Source of the DNA: SSF14 sp046331245
GTDB taxonomy: Bacteria > Actinomycetota > Acidimicrobiia > Acidimicrobiales > Microtrichaceae
Length of the DNA stretch: 64,000 nt
Assembly: GCA_046331245.1 (NCBI GenBank)
Contig: JAXLRH010000002.1
Location: 124,001-188,000 of the forward strand
Direction: 5' to 3'
Shown: one piece after another, positions 38,621 through 46,534 of the stretch
Position numbering within the stretch: the first letter of the stretch is position 1
Layout of the letters: every line of letters begins with the position of its first letter
Program-made: the position numbers and the translations under genes
Notes under the pieces: generated by a model
Database searches by the model: none
Told to the model about the DNA's origin: nothing
The model's input: only the letters and a program-made list of their open reading frames with translations

Positions 38621-38917
38621 GTGCCCGCCGGATTCGGAAGCGTTCGAAAGCTCCCTTCGAACCGTTGGCAAGCGCGATACACCGACCCACGAACCGGCGA
38701 CCGGCGAACAGCCGACGACACGTTCAAACGGAAGTCCGAGGCCCAGGCGTTCCTTGCGAGAGTCCGTGCCGACCTCGATCGGGGACTCGCTCACGACTAC
38801 TCCGCCGGGAAGCTGCGGCTGGGCGACTGGTGCGATCAGTGGCTGGCCGGACGCTCGGACATTCGACCGAGAACATTCGAGGTGTCGGCTTCGTGCGAGT
38901 TACAGATGTCGGCGTAA
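38621..38917 (+). pseudogene. Truncated tyrosine-type phage integrase
   Basis: About 98 residues from a GTG, recognisable as the N-terminal arm-binding and start of the core-binding region of a phage-type tyrosine integrase: VRKLPSNRWQARYTDPRTGD, TFKRKSEAQAFLARVRADLD, LRLGDWCDQWLAGRSDIRP. Homology ends near 38880 and the frame then reads into insertion-sequence-like DNA and stops. The catalytic domain with its R-H-R-Y residues is absent. Position just after the 3' end of tRNA-Gly is typical for integrated elements, so this is the stump of an old one. Confidence 0.75.
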
Positions 38918-38967
38918 GACACGGATGGGTGGGTCAGTTCGAACGCCGGTAGTGGGTCAGTTTGAAT
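38882..38967. mobile_element. Remnant of an IS21-type insertion-sequence end
   Basis: Two near-copies of GTGGGTCAGTTYGAA (38929 and 38952) follow GTTACAGATGTCGGCG. This resembles the multiple terminal repeats of IS21-family elements as I remember them. No istA/istB genes remain. The segment cuts off the integrase on one side and contributes the last codons of the minus-strand gene on the other. Exact ends were not determined. Confidence 0.5.
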
Positions 38968-39274
38968 TGAGGGCCTGATCGACGAGCGCGAGAAGGTCGT
39001 TCAAATCGTCGCTGATGGTGAGGTCCGACACGTCCGGAATCAGCGCGTTCCGATCGACCGCGACGGCGTAGGCAATCTCCAACCCACCCCAGGCTTCGAT
39101 GAACGTTTCCTTCCATTCATCGGTGGCCTGTTCAAGCTCGTACAGCAAGGCTTCCAGGTCGTTGACCAACTGATGTAGGTCGATGCGACCTGACCGGAAT
39201 CCGACCAGCCGCTCACGCATGAGGACGAGTTGCCGTCGCTCACGGTCATCAATATCGGCCACCAGATCAGTCAA
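38957..39274 (-). CDS. Small acidic helical protein, unknown; 3' end lies in IS-like DNA
   Basis: A 105-residue, mostly helical protein (RRQLVLMRERLVGFRSGRID; EALLYELEQATDEWKETFIE; DVSDLTISDDLNDLLALVDQ). It is acidic overall, with no signal peptide. Its final codons fall inside the repeat copy at 38952-38967, so the natural C-terminus may have been replaced when the insertion sequence arrived. Size, acidity and location resemble immunity-type proteins beside polymorphic toxins, but there is no toxin here and I do not assign a function. Confidence 0.5.
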   Translation of the reverse strand: MTDLVADIDDRERRQLVLMRERLVGFRSGRIDLHQLVNDLEALLYELEQATDEWKETFIEAWGGLEIAYAVAVDRNALIPDVSDLTISDDLNDLLALVDQALNSN

Positions 39275-39301
39275 GCAGGTCAGCGATCGGCGGGTCGTGG
39301 G

Positions 39302-39568
39302 TCATCTTGAATCTGGGAGTCGCGACAGGTCGTGAGCGCGAAGGATTGACGATGCGGCGTGGATCACGCTGCGCACACTCTCGGCCGTGCCGTCCCACGG
39401 CGTGAAGAAGTCGTCGGGGATCACGTTGCCGTTGCCCCTCTCGTCGATGATGAACCGAGCAGTCAGAACGTCGCCGCCATCCGTGAGGAACGTTCCCGTA
39501 ACCGTGTGATCCTTGTTTACGACGAGCGAATCGAGTCGGGTCACGCGCAGCCGTTGCGGTTCAGTCAC
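39302..39568 (-). CDS. Small hypothetical protein
   Basis: An 88-residue protein from a GTG (TEPQRLRVTRLDSLVVNKDH). The central part is beta-rich (VTGTFLTDGGDVLTARFIID) and the end helical (SVRSVIHAASSILRAHDLSR). No family recognised. It lies 27 bases upstream of the acidic helical protein and probably shares a transcript with it. An upstream extension of the frame is open but Arg-rich and unlikely to be coding. Confidence 0.4.
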   Translation of the reverse strand: MTEPQRLRVTRLDSLVVNKDHTVTGTFLTDGGDVLTARFIIDERGNGNVIPDDFFTPWDGTAESVRSVIHAASSILRAHDLSRLPDSR

Positions 39569-39654
39569 GCTGACGATTCTCGCGTGGCTCAACCGAGCGC
39601 GTCGGCGATCCGCATCGCTCAGCGTTGGAGGGGTTGCTCGACGTCTGCGCTGGT

Positions 39655-39876
39655 TCAGTCCGAGAAGATACGGGGTCGCCCCTGCTCGACGAGGAAACGT
39701 GACCTCGCACTGACTCGGGCGTCCTGCGCAGATCTTCCGCGGCCGTACTTCGGGGCGAACGGCTGAGGGTTGTCGCCGGTGCTGTGGTGAAGGTCGGCCC
39801 ACCAGTAGCCATCTGCCTCGTTGCAGCGGAGGACGAAGCCCATCCCACCAAAGAACTCGTCGGGGTCATCCGGCAT
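39655..39876 (-). CDS. Small hypothetical protein
   Basis: A 73-residue protein starting MPDDPDEFFGGMGFVLRCNE, with an aromatic-rich middle (GYWWADLHHS). The frame can be extended 18 codons to 39930, but that extension lies within a strong hairpin that probably terminates the upstream gene, so the inner ATG was preferred. No family recognised. It is the first of three small minus-strand genes between the IS-like remnant and the iron-permease-like gene. Confidence 0.4.
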   Translation of the reverse strand: MPDDPDEFFGGMGFVLRCNEADGYWWADLHHSTGDNPQPFAPKYGRGRSAQDARVSARSRFLVEQGRPRIFSD

Positions 39877-39905
39877 CGGCGTCGGTCGAACAGTTCCGCT
39901 GTCTG

Positions 39906-39959
39906 AGGTTTTCGGGTTCGTTCTGTGCACCTGGCGAACACAACGAACCCCAAAAACCT
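39906..39959 (-). terminator. Long hairpin downstream of the iron-permease-like gene
   Basis: AGGTTTTCGGGTTCGTT (39906-39922) pairs with AACGAACCCCAAAAACCT (39942-39959) over about 17 pairs with one mismatch and one bulge, around a 19-base loop. It starts 15 bases after the gene's stop. There is no T-run, but the stem is long. Confidence 0.5.
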
Positions 39960-39973
39960 GAGTTGGGGGCGAG

Positions 39974-40474
39974 TCAGTCGCTGGAGTGGCTGGAGTCGCC
40001 AGGCGCGTTCGCTGCGTCGGAGTTGTCCGACGTCGACTCGCGGTCCTCGAGGCCGACGGATGCGCGCAGCTCGCGCACGTCGTGGTCGGTGGCCGCGTCC
40101 GGATGAGTCGAACCGACGGTCGTCATCAGGGCCGCGAGCCCCTCGGCGATCGCGTTCAGCTTGTGCTGCGTCGCCTGATCGTTGCGGGTCTGACTGTTCT
40201 GCAGCAGCGCGACGAGCAGGAAGGTGATGATCGTCGTGGTCGTGTTGATCTCGAGCTGGTACTTGTCGTCGAGAAACGCCGACGCGCTCCCCTTCAGCAC
40301 GATCGTGAGGACGCCCTGGGTGAGCCAGGCCACGACCAGACCGATGCAGAACGCGAAGAAGGGCGCTCGACTGGCGAGGTGGGCAGCTCCACCGGCGAAG
40401 CGGTCGAAGAACCCGACCCGGCTCGACACATCGGTCGGTTCCAACGGTGCTTTCCGTTCGCTCATGTCCCCCAT
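39974..40474 (-). CDS. Low-affinity iron permease-like membrane protein
   Basis: A 166-residue protein. Two hydrophobic segments (FFAFCIGLVVAWLTQGVLTI and TTTTIITFLLVALLQNSQTR) match the low-affinity iron permease family (PF04120), whose bacterial members carry the INTTTTIITFLLVALLQN-type motif followed by NDQATQHKLN. The C-terminal 60 residues are polar and disordered. Transport has not been shown for the short bacterial proteins. A second ATG three codons in (MSERKAPLEP) is an equally possible start. Confidence 0.75.
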   Translation of the reverse strand: MGDMSERKAPLEPTDVSSRVGFFDRFAGGAAHLASRAPFFAFCIGLVVAWLTQGVLTIVLKGSASAFLDDKYQLEINTTTTIITFLLVALLQNSQTRNDQATQHKLNAIAEGLAALMTTVGSTHPDAATDHDVRELRASVGLEDRESTSDNSDAANAPGDSSHSSD

Positions 40475-40581
40475 CTACCCGAACGGGTGGGGCGCCAATC
40501 GTCGCCGGGCGCACGCGACGGTGCCCGCCGGCGAACCGGCGGGCACCGCTGCTGCAATCGGGTTGTCTCGCAGGCGGGCTC

Positions 40582-41541
40582 CTACGAGCGAGGGATCAGC
40601 ACCCGATCGATCACGTGGATCACGCCGTTGGAGGCGTCGATGTCGGCCTTCGTGACGTGCGCCGTGCCGTTCACCGTGACCCGACCGTTGCGGTACTTCC
40701 GCACGACGATCTTGTGACCGTTGAGGGTGGTGACGACGTTGCGGCCACGCTTGAGCTGCGTGGAGAAGACCTCGCCGGACACCACGTGGTACTTGAGGAT
40801 CGAGGCCAGCTTGGCCGGGTTGGCGAGCAGCTTCTCCGGCGTCGTGTGCAGGCGACGGATCAGCGTCTTGAAGGCACGGTCCGTCGGGGCGAACACCGTG
40901 TAGGGGCCGGGGGCCTTCAGCGCGTCGACCAGGCCGGCAGCCTGCGCTGCAGCGAGCAGCGTGCCGAACGAGCCCGCTGCTGCAGCGGTGTCGACGATGT
41001 CGGGCTGGGCCGGAGCCGGCGTCGGGGGCAGGAGCACCTGGTCGATCACGTGGATCACGCCGTTGGTGGCCTGCACGTCAGGGGTGGTCACGGTGGCCGT
41101 GCCGTTGATGGTGACCTTGCCGTCCTTCGGGATGATCAGTAGCTGCTGGCCCTCCAGCGTCACCGGGCCGAGGGGGCCGGTGATCGCGCTCGACGGCACC
41201 GCACCCGAGAGCACGTGGTACTTGAGCACCTTGGTGAGCAGCGGCACGTCGGCGAGGAGCTCCGCCTTCGTCTTGCCGAGCTTGGTGAGCAGCGCACCGA
41301 ACGCAGCGTCGGTCGGGGCGAAGACGGTGAACGGGCCGGGACCCTGAAGCGCACTCACCAGGCCGGCGGCCTGGGCCGCCTCGAGCAGCACCGTGAACTG
41401 GCCGGCCGACTGGGCCGAGGCGACGATGTCGCCCGTCGGTGCTGCCGCCGCGCTCGCCGCCTCGCTCATCGTCGAGGTGGCGAACACTCCGAACGCCAGC
41501 GTCGCCGCCAGCAGTCGCAAGGTCCTTCTTCCTGCTCTCAT
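40582..41541 (-). CDS. Secreted protein with two fasciclin (FAS1) domains
   Basis: A 319-residue exported protein. The signal peptide covers about residues 1-34 (LLAATLAFGVFATSTMSEAA). FAS1 domain 1 spans about 37-170 and domain 2 about 183-318. Both carry the FAS1 H1 and H2 boxes: FTVFAPTDAAFGAL and YTVFAPTDRAFKTL, then NGVIHVIDQVLLP and NGVIHVIDRVLIP. FAS1 proteins are surface adhesion modules, as with mycobacterial MPT70/MPT83. It lies downstream of a SigK/RskA-like pair on the same strand, mirroring the mycobacterial sigK-rskA-mpt regulon. Confidence 0.92.
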   Translation of the reverse strand: MRAGRRTLRLLAATLAFGVFATSTMSEAASAAAAPTGDIVASAQSAGQFTVLLEAAQAAGLVSALQGPGPFTVFAPTDAAFGALLTKLGKTKAELLADVPLLTKVLKYHVLSGAVPSSAITGPLGPVTLEGQQLLIIPKDGKVTINGTATVTTPDVQATNGVIHVIDQVLLPPTPAPAQPDIVDTAAAAGSFGTLLAAAQAAGLVDALKAPGPYTVFAPTDRAFKTLIRRLHTTPEKLLANPAKLASILKYHVVSGEVFSTQLKRGRNVVTTLNGHKIVVRKYRNGRVTVNGTAHVTKADIDASNGVIHVIDRVLIPRS

Positions 41542-41643
41542 GTGTGCGCTCCTGTCGCTCGAATCGCCCTCCCACCGTGGGTGGACTGATGAGGCTTTCG
41601 AACGGGGGATGCGAAACGGATTCGCGATTCGCGAATTTTTCCG

Positions 41644-42312
41644 TCAGCTGAGCGTGCCGCGCATGAGGCTGTGGCCGGAGTGGTGGTGGTCACCGTCGTT
41701 CGGTTCGAGGGAGATGTCGACGATCGGGTGGGTCGCCGGATCGATCGATCGGGGCACCGTCACGACCTCGCTGCCGGCGACCACACCGAGCGAGCGCGGG
41801 TCGCTCACGCCCTTGTCGATCAGCCAGAGCTCGTAGCTCTCGCCGTCGGGAGCGGGCGGCATGTCGGTCGCGTCGACCTCGAGGCGCGTGGTTCCGTCCC
41901 GCGTGATCAGCCGCGCCGACGCAGCCGTGGACCCGAGCGGTTCCAGCTGGCGCAACGTCGCCTTGGCGACCACCCGCTCCTCGGGGCCGCCGGCCTGCAC
42001 GAGCACCGCAGCTGCGACGACGACCGCCACGACGATGGCGGCGGCGGCGGCCAGGTAGGTCGTGCGGTGAGCGCGAAGGTGGGCGCGGCGGCGCGCACCG
42101 AGATCGGTCACGACCTCGGGCGGACGATCGGCCGTCGGCGCGGCGCCGGGGTTGTCATCGGCGTCGTCGGCGGCGATCCGGGCCGACAGCGCATCCCAGA
42201 TCGCGGGCGGCGGCTCATGCCGCGCGAAGTCCTCCTCCTCGAGGGCCGCCATCAGTCGCTCGACGCGTTGCCGATCCCGGGGATCGGTGAGATCGTCAGG
42301 TTCGAGCGGCAT
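41644..42312 (-). CDS. Anti-sigma factor, RskA-like
   Basis: A 222-residue single-pass membrane protein. The cytosolic N-terminal 75 residues include RQRVERLMAALEEEDFARHEPPPAIWDALSARI-type helices, the anti-sigma region. A membrane helix follows at about 88-112 (AAAAIVVAVVVAAAVLV), then an anti-sigma-K-type extracytoplasmic domain (ARLITRDGTTRLEVDATDMP; GESYELWLIDKG). The start overlaps the sigma-factor 3' end by 17 bases. The C-terminus is His-rich (GDHHHSGHS), perhaps metal-binding. Confidence 0.85.
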   Translation of the reverse strand: MPLEPDDLTDPRDRQRVERLMAALEEEDFARHEPPPAIWDALSARIAADDADDNPGAAPTADRPPEVVTDLGARRRAHLRAHRTTYLAAAAAIVVAVVVAAAVLVQAGGPEERVVAKATLRQLEPLGSTAASARLITRDGTTRLEVDATDMPPAPDGESYELWLIDKGVSDPRSLGVVAGSEVVTVPRSIDPATHPIVDISLEPNDGDHHHSGHSLMRGTLS

Positions 42313-42964
42313 GATCGAAGCCCTCCAGGTGGCGGCGAAGGCGCTCGAGCCCTCGCCGGATGTCGCTCTTCACGGTACCGAGCGGGAGGCCGTACCTCTC
42401 CGCGATCTGGGTGTGCGTCAGGTCGTCGAAGAAGGCGTGCTGCACCAGCTGCCGCGATCGTTCGGGCAGCGCCTGCAACGCCTCGGCGATCACCATCCGC
42501 TGCGCCATGTCCTCGACGGCTGCGGACTCGGCGCCGAGCTCCGCCTCCTGCGCCGACTCGGGGGCGAGCGGGTTACGCCGCTCCACGCGGTACAGGTCGA
42601 TGATCTTGAAGCGGGCAATCCCGACCAGCCAGCCGGCGAGCGAGCCCGACTCGGGACGGAACCGCTCGCGCGACCTCCATGCGGCGAAGAACACCTCCTG
42701 GGTCACGTCCGCCGCGCGCTCGGGGCCGAGCGTCCTCCGGCACAACGAGTACACCAGCGAGCCGTGCTCCCGGTAGACGTCCTCCATCGCCGTACGGTCG
42801 CCACGACGGAACCGCTCCTCGAGCGGAACGTTCGTGTCCTCCCGCACGACGACCACCCGGTCGCTCACGGTCGGCCCTTCGAGCAGGCACGTCGACATAC
42901 CCGTGTCATCGGACGACGACCTCCATTCGGATGCACACACCAACGCATCGGAGCGGCCCGGCAT
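42296..42964 (-). CDS. ECF RNA polymerase sigma factor, SigK-like
   Basis: A 222-residue ECF sigma. Region 2 lies around VYREHGSLVYSLCRRTLG and AADVTQEVFFAAWRSRERF. Region 4 has LTHTQIAERYGLPLGTVKSD. The ATG at 42964 sits in a TGATG overlap with the upstream SRPBCC gene; starts at 42898 or 42868 would give a length closer to the family norm (about 190-200 residues). It pairs with the RskA-like gene and the fasciclin gene, the arrangement that defines the SigK module. Confidence 0.88.
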   Translation of the reverse strand: MPGRSDALVCASEWRSSSDDTGMSTCLLEGPTVSDRVVVVREDTNVPLEERFRRGDRTAMEDVYREHGSLVYSLCRRTLGPERAADVTQEVFFAAWRSRERFRPESGSLAGWLVGIARFKIIDLYRVERRNPLAPESAQEAELGAESAAVEDMAQRMVIAEALQALPERSRQLVQHAFFDDLTHTQIAERYGLPLGTVKSDIRRGLERLRRHLEGFDHAART

Positions 42965-43428
42965 CAGGCAGCCGGCGCCGGGCCTGCCGAATGCCGTTCG
43001 CCGAGCTCACGACGGAGCCCGGCGGCGGCACGGTCGCCGATGCGACCGAACACGAGGCCGAGCACCGGATTGCCGACGACGAGCAGTCCCTTCAGGGAGA
43101 GCTGTGCGTCGTACGTCACGGTGCAGCCACCGTCCGATGCGGGCTCGAAGGTCATCACGTCGATCGAACGCAGGGTGCCCGTCTCCGCTCGCACCTCGAC
43201 GCGCTTCGGCGCGTCGATGGCAACGATCTCGTAGCGGAGCGTGAGGTCGCGGCCCACGCCGCCGACGGTCACGTCGAACGCCGAGCCGATGGCCGCGCCC
43301 TTGCCAGCGACGCGCACCGAGCGCTTCACCCCCGGGTCCCAGTCGGCGAAGTGCTCGAGGTCGCTCAGGTAGTCGAAGGCCTGCCGTGCGGTCCACGGCG
43401 ACCGGACTGAGGTGCGGTAGCGGGGCAT
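42964..43428 (-). CDS. SRPBCC (polyketide cyclase/START-like) family protein
   Basis: A 154-residue single-domain SRPBCC fold with a hydrophobic ligand pocket. Visible features are the family N-terminus (RYRTSVRSPWTARQAFDYLS, then FADWDPGVKRS) and the late KGLLVVGNPVLGLVFGRIGD helix. The ligand is unknown. It is the first gene of a probable SRPBCC-sigma-anti-sigma-fasciclin transcript, coupled to sigma by a one-base overlap. Confidence 0.8.
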   Translation of the reverse strand: MPRYRTSVRSPWTARQAFDYLSDLEHFADWDPGVKRSVRVAGKGAAIGSAFDVTVGGVGRDLTLRYEIVAIDAPKRVEVRAETGTLRSIDVMTFEPASDGGCTVTYDAQLSLKGLLVVGNPVLGLVFGRIGDRAAAGLRRELGERHSAGPAPAA

Positions 43429-43631
43429 CTGGTTCTCCGTCGTCGGTTCGCGTGCATCGGTGCGATCACTCGCCCACCGTGCTTCGGAGCCGACACGCGT
43501 GCCGGATTGGATGCCGACAACAGTTTGTTCGGTGTCCGCTGAGACCGTCCCGGAACGCGAACGGGGCCCGCGCCGAGCGAGGGCCCCTTCCGTTGGCTCA
43601 CGGCGGATGGCCGTGCCGATTGCTGGCCGGA

Positions 43632-44099
43632 TCAGCTCGCAGCGACCGCCGGTTCGGCCGCGGGACGCTCGGTACTCGCCGCATCCAGCGCGCTCGGCTG
43701 CGTCGGTGCGGTGGCGATGCTGATCTTGCGCGGCTTGGCGCGCTCGGAAATGGGGATGCGCAGCACCAGCACGCCTGCGTCGTAGCCGGCGCGAACGTGC
43801 TCGGTGTCGAGCGTGTCGCCCAGGATGATCTGACGGCTGAACACGCCGCGAGGCCGCTCGGCCGCCACGTACTCGTGCTGGCCGTCGGGCTGGGGACGCT
43901 CGGCCCGCACGGTGAGCACGTTGCGCTCCACGTCGATGTCGATCGAGTCGGCGCTGACACCCGGAAGGTCGAGCTCGACGACGAACTCCTCGCCGTCACG
44001 CCAGGCGTCCATCGCCATGGCCGACGGTCGTGCCGTGGTGCCCATGAGCTGCTGCGTGAGCCGGTCGAGATCTCGAAAGGGATCGGTGCGCATCAACAT
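43632..44099 (-). CDS. Small heat-shock protein Hsp20
   Basis: A 155-residue alpha-crystallin-domain holdase. The N-terminus MLMRTDPFRDLDRLTQQLMG is typical of actinobacterial Hsp20. The crystallin domain runs from about residue 40 to 130 (FVVELDLPGVSADSIDIDVE; LTVRAERP; FSRQIILGDTLDTEHVRAGY). The I-x-I type anchor appears as RIPISERAKPRKISIA. The start at 44099 has AGGAGG 9 bases upstream. A MerR-family gene is divergent, as with HspR-controlled loci. Confidence 0.93.
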   Translation of the reverse strand: MLMRTDPFRDLDRLTQQLMGTTARPSAMAMDAWRDGEEFVVELDLPGVSADSIDIDVERNVLTVRAERPQPDGQHEYVAAERPRGVFSRQIILGDTLDTEHVRAGYDAGVLVLRIPISERAKPRKISIATAPTQPSALDAASTERPAAEPAVAAS

Positions 44100-44181
44100 T
44101 GTTCGTTGCCTCCTGTCGTTCACTCGTGGGTGGTGGTGCCGCAGCCACTCATTGCAGATCTGTTGTGACTGCCATAGATTT

Positions 44182-44210
44182 AGGATACTTATGACCATCC
44201 CATCTGACAA
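44182..44210 (-). promoter_or_regulatory. Sigma-70-type promoter for hsp20
   Basis: On the minus strand TTGTCA (44205-44210) and TATCCT (44182-44187) are separated by exactly 17 bases, a good -35/-10 pair. Transcription would start about 75 bases before the hsp20 ATG. The AT-rich core also lies just upstream of the divergent merR-type gene, a suitable place for its operator. Confidence 0.6.
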
Positions 44211-44227
44211 CGGGTTCGGAGGAGAAA

Positions 44228-44575
44228 ATGCCGCTCAACGCTGAGGAGGATCCCAGCCGGGGCCTGTACGGCATCTCCGTCGCGGCCGAGCTCGTGGGCA
44301 ACGGCGAGCAGAACATCCGGCTGTACGAACGCCGCGGCCTGCTCACGCCCGAACGGTCGGTCGGGGGCACGCGGCGCTACAGCGACAACGATCTCGTCCG
44401 ACTCCGTCGAATCGCCGACCTCCTCGGCGAAGGCCTCAACCTCGCCGGCGTCGGACGGGTGCTCGAGCTCGAGGAGGAGAACCGCGTGCTGCTCGAACGA
44501 CTCAACGCTGCCGGCGTCGCGCCACGACGAACTCGGTCGACGAAACCGCAGCGCGACGGGCGGTCGAGCCGCTGA
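44228..44575 (+). CDS. MerR-family transcriptional regulator (HspR-like)
   Basis: A 115-residue MerR protein. The winged-helix DNA-binding part shows LYGISVAAELVGNGEQNIRL, then YERRGLLTPERSVGGTRRYS; a dimerisation coiled coil follows (LELEEENRVLLERLNAAG). There are no effector-binding Cys, matching HspR-type repressors rather than metal sensors. GGAGGA lies 5 bases before the ATG. It is divergent from hsp20, so control of hsp20 is likely. Its 3' end overlaps the convergent hypothetical gene by 74 bases. Confidence 0.85.
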   Translation: MPLNAEEDPSRGLYGISVAAELVGNGEQNIRLYERRGLLTPERSVGGTRRYSDNDLVRLRRIADLLGEGLNLAGVGRVLELEEENRVLLERLNAAGVAPRRTRSTKPQRDGRSSR

Positions 44576-45110
44576 CCGACCGGTCAGCCGGGTAGGCCGA
44601 CGGGAACACGACGTCGCAGAACGAGCCGATCATGCGAGCACCGAGCGGGCCCGTGGGCAGCCTCGCTCCTGCGGCGATCGACACCGACCCGAGCGCGAGC
44701 TCGATGAAGCGCTGCTCGCCATCGGGCTCCCCCACGAGCACTGCGGCTGCCGACTCCTGTGCAGCGGCCAGGCTCTCCTGATGTGCCGCCCAGAAGGAGT
44801 TGCGTCGGGCGACGGCCGACGACGACGCCCAGTGGCGCCGCCACGCGTGGACCGACGGCGGGACGCTGCCCATTGGCGCGGCCTCGCGCGAATCGAGGAT
44901 GTCGACGATCAGCAGCCCGTTCACCTCACGCCACCAGGGTGATCCGTCGAGGTCGACGACGCGCTCCGACGAGGTGACCCACTCCTGGAACCGCAGGAGG
45001 CCGAGGAACTCGCGATGGATCTCGACGAGTCCTGCCAGCACCCGGAGCCGCTCCCCTGCCGCCATCGCCCGGGCGCGCTCCGTCCGTCGGTCGACCGGTC
45101 CGCTCGACAT
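44502..45110 (-). CDS. Hypothetical helical protein
   Basis: A 202-residue protein from the ATG at 45110 (a GTG precedes it directly). Mostly helical, with AGLVEIHREFLGLLRFQEWV, ALGSVSIAAGARLPTGPLGA and GSFCDVVFPSAYPADRS. No signal peptide and no recognised family. The last 25 residues overlap the merR-type gene on the opposite strand and are Arg/Ser-rich, so the true end may be affected by a frame error there. Confidence 0.5.
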   Translation of the reverse strand: MSSGPVDRRTERARAMAAGERLRVLAGLVEIHREFLGLLRFQEWVTSSERVVDLDGSPWWREVNGLLIVDILDSREAAPMGSVPPSVHAWRRHWASSSAVARRNSFWAAHQESLAAAQESAAAVLVGEPDGEQRFIELALGSVSIAAGARLPTGPLGARMIGSFCDVVFPSAYPADRSVSGSTARRAAVSSTEFVVARRRQR

Positions 45111-45179
45111 CACTCGTCAGCGACCGCGGCAGGCGAAACCCGCCGTGAGGATCATGGGCCGGAGGGTAGCGTGCGCGGC

Positions 45180-45878
45180 ATGCGAACGATCGGGCTGCTG
45201 GGCGGGATGAGCTGGGTGTCCACCGAGCACTACTACCGACTCATCAACAGCGACGTGGCGGAACGGCTCGGTGGTGAGCACTGTGCCGCACTCACGCTGT
45301 GGCAGAGCGACTTCGCCCACCTGGCCGAGCTCCAGCGCACCGGCCGGTGGGACGTCGCCGGCGACCTGCTCGCTTCCGGCGCCACCTCGCTCGTCGCCGC
45401 CGGCGCCGAGGTGATCGCCATCTGCGCGAACACGATGCACCTGGTTGCCGACGCCGTGCAGGACGCAATCGGCGAACGACAGCTCGTCCACATCGTCGAC
45501 GTCCTCCGCGACGAGTGCCTGCGTCGCGGCGTCGGCACGCTCGGCCTCCTCGGCACGGCGTACACGATGGAGTCGCCCGACCTGTTCCCGCCGAAGCTCG
45601 CCGCTGCCGACATCGGGGTGCTCACGCCCGACGCCGACGATCGGGCACTCGTGCAGCGGATCACCTTCGAGGAGCTCGTCCGCGACGTCGTCAGCGACGA
45701 GTCGCGCGCCGCGTTCCGGCGGATCGCCACGTCGATGATCGACGCCGGCGCCGACGGCATCGCCCTCGCCTGCACCGAGCACGGTCTGCTGCTGGGCGAC
45801 GGTGACCTCCCCGTTCCGGTGCTCGACTCCGCGGCGCTGCACGCGACCGCCATCGTCGACGCGGCCCTCGCCGCGTGA
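45180..45878 (+). CDS. Aspartate/glutamate racemase family protein (YgeA-like)
   Basis: A 232-residue cofactor-independent racemase. It has the N-terminal TIGLLGGMSWVSTEHYYRLI of the Asp/Glu racemase family and the two catalytic Cys: ICANTMH near residue 82 and LACTEHGLLL near residue 197. The CxNTMH form is that of the YgeA-type broad-specificity subgroup rather than PCNTAH. An in-frame GTG three codons earlier is an alternative start. D-amino-acid production for the cell wall is possible but not shown. Confidence 0.88.
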   Translation: MRTIGLLGGMSWVSTEHYYRLINSDVAERLGGEHCAALTLWQSDFAHLAELQRTGRWDVAGDLLASGATSLVAAGAEVIAICANTMHLVADAVQDAIGERQLVHIVDVLRDECLRRGVGTLGLLGTAYTMESPDLFPPKLAAADIGVLTPDADDRALVQRITFEELVRDVVSDESRAAFRRIATSMIDAGADGIALACTEHGLLLGDGDLPVPVLDSAALHATAIVDAALAA

Positions 45879-45882
45879 TGCC

Positions 45883-46494
45883 TCAGTAGATCGTCTGACG
45901 GATTCGTTCGGGGTACGCGTCGTCGTACGCCTTGCCGTCGAACTCGCCGGCCGTGATGGCCGACATGATCTGCCCGACGGAGGGAAGGTCGGCGGCGTCG
46001 CGGAACGTCTCGGGGTCCCAGATGTTCGAGCGGATCAGCGCCTTCGGGCACTGCGTGAACACCGACTCGATCGTCACGACGATCACCGTCGTCGGCAGCT
46101 TGTCGCCCATGGCGAAGCTCTGGCGGAGCTCCTCGTCGTCGGTCAGGACCGCTGTGCCGTTGACCCGCAGCGTGGTGCCGAGACCGGGGATCAGGAACAG
46201 GAGCGCGATGCGCGGATCGACCACGAGGTTGTGCAACGTGTCGAGGCGGTTGTTGCCACGGCGGTCGGGCATCAGCAGGGTGCGCTCGTCGCGCACCCGC
46301 ACGAACCCTGCGGGATCGCCGCGGGGTGAGCAGTCGAGGCCGCCGGGCCCGGCGGACGCCACGAGGACGAACGGCGACGCCTCGATGTAGGCGCGGGTCT
46401 CGTCGATGAGGTGGTCGAGCTCCTTGGTGATCGAGGCCGGCACCGGCTCCCCGTAGAGCGCTTCGAGCTGTTCGATCGTGGTCACGTCGGCCAT
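45883..46494 (-). CDS. Pyridoxamine 5'-phosphate oxidase-family FMN protein
   Basis: A 203-residue split-barrel flavin-binding protein. It is recognised from ASPFVLVASAGPGGLDCSPRG and LLMPDRRGNNRLDTLHNLV, with a C-terminal TIESVFTQCPKALIRSNIWD, which matches the MSMEG_1061/DR2398-like PPOX subfamily. FMN binding is expected. The substrate is unknown; relatives include F420- and FMN-dependent reductases. The start was set at MADVTTIEQL, dropping a long low-quality open extension. It converges with the racemase gene, 4 bases apart. Confidence 0.82.
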   Translation of the reverse strand: MADVTTIEQLEALYGEPVPASITKELDHLIDETRAYIEASPFVLVASAGPGGLDCSPRGDPAGFVRVRDERTLLMPDRRGNNRLDTLHNLVVDPRIALLFLIPGLGTTLRVNGTAVLTDDEELRQSFAMGDKLPTTVIVVTIESVFTQCPKALIRSNIWDPETFRDAADLPSVGQIMSAITAGEFDGKAYDDAYPERIRQTIY

Positions 46495-46534
46495 GCGCCG
46501 ACCGTACCGCCGTCCCGCTCCGGCGTCGCTCGCT

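Noticed and set aside
44100..44227. HAIR-type HspR operator (CTTGAGT-N7-ACTCAAG) between hsp20 and the merR-type gene
   Set aside because: No such inverted repeat is present; only a sigma-70-type promoter and an AT-rich core could be seen.
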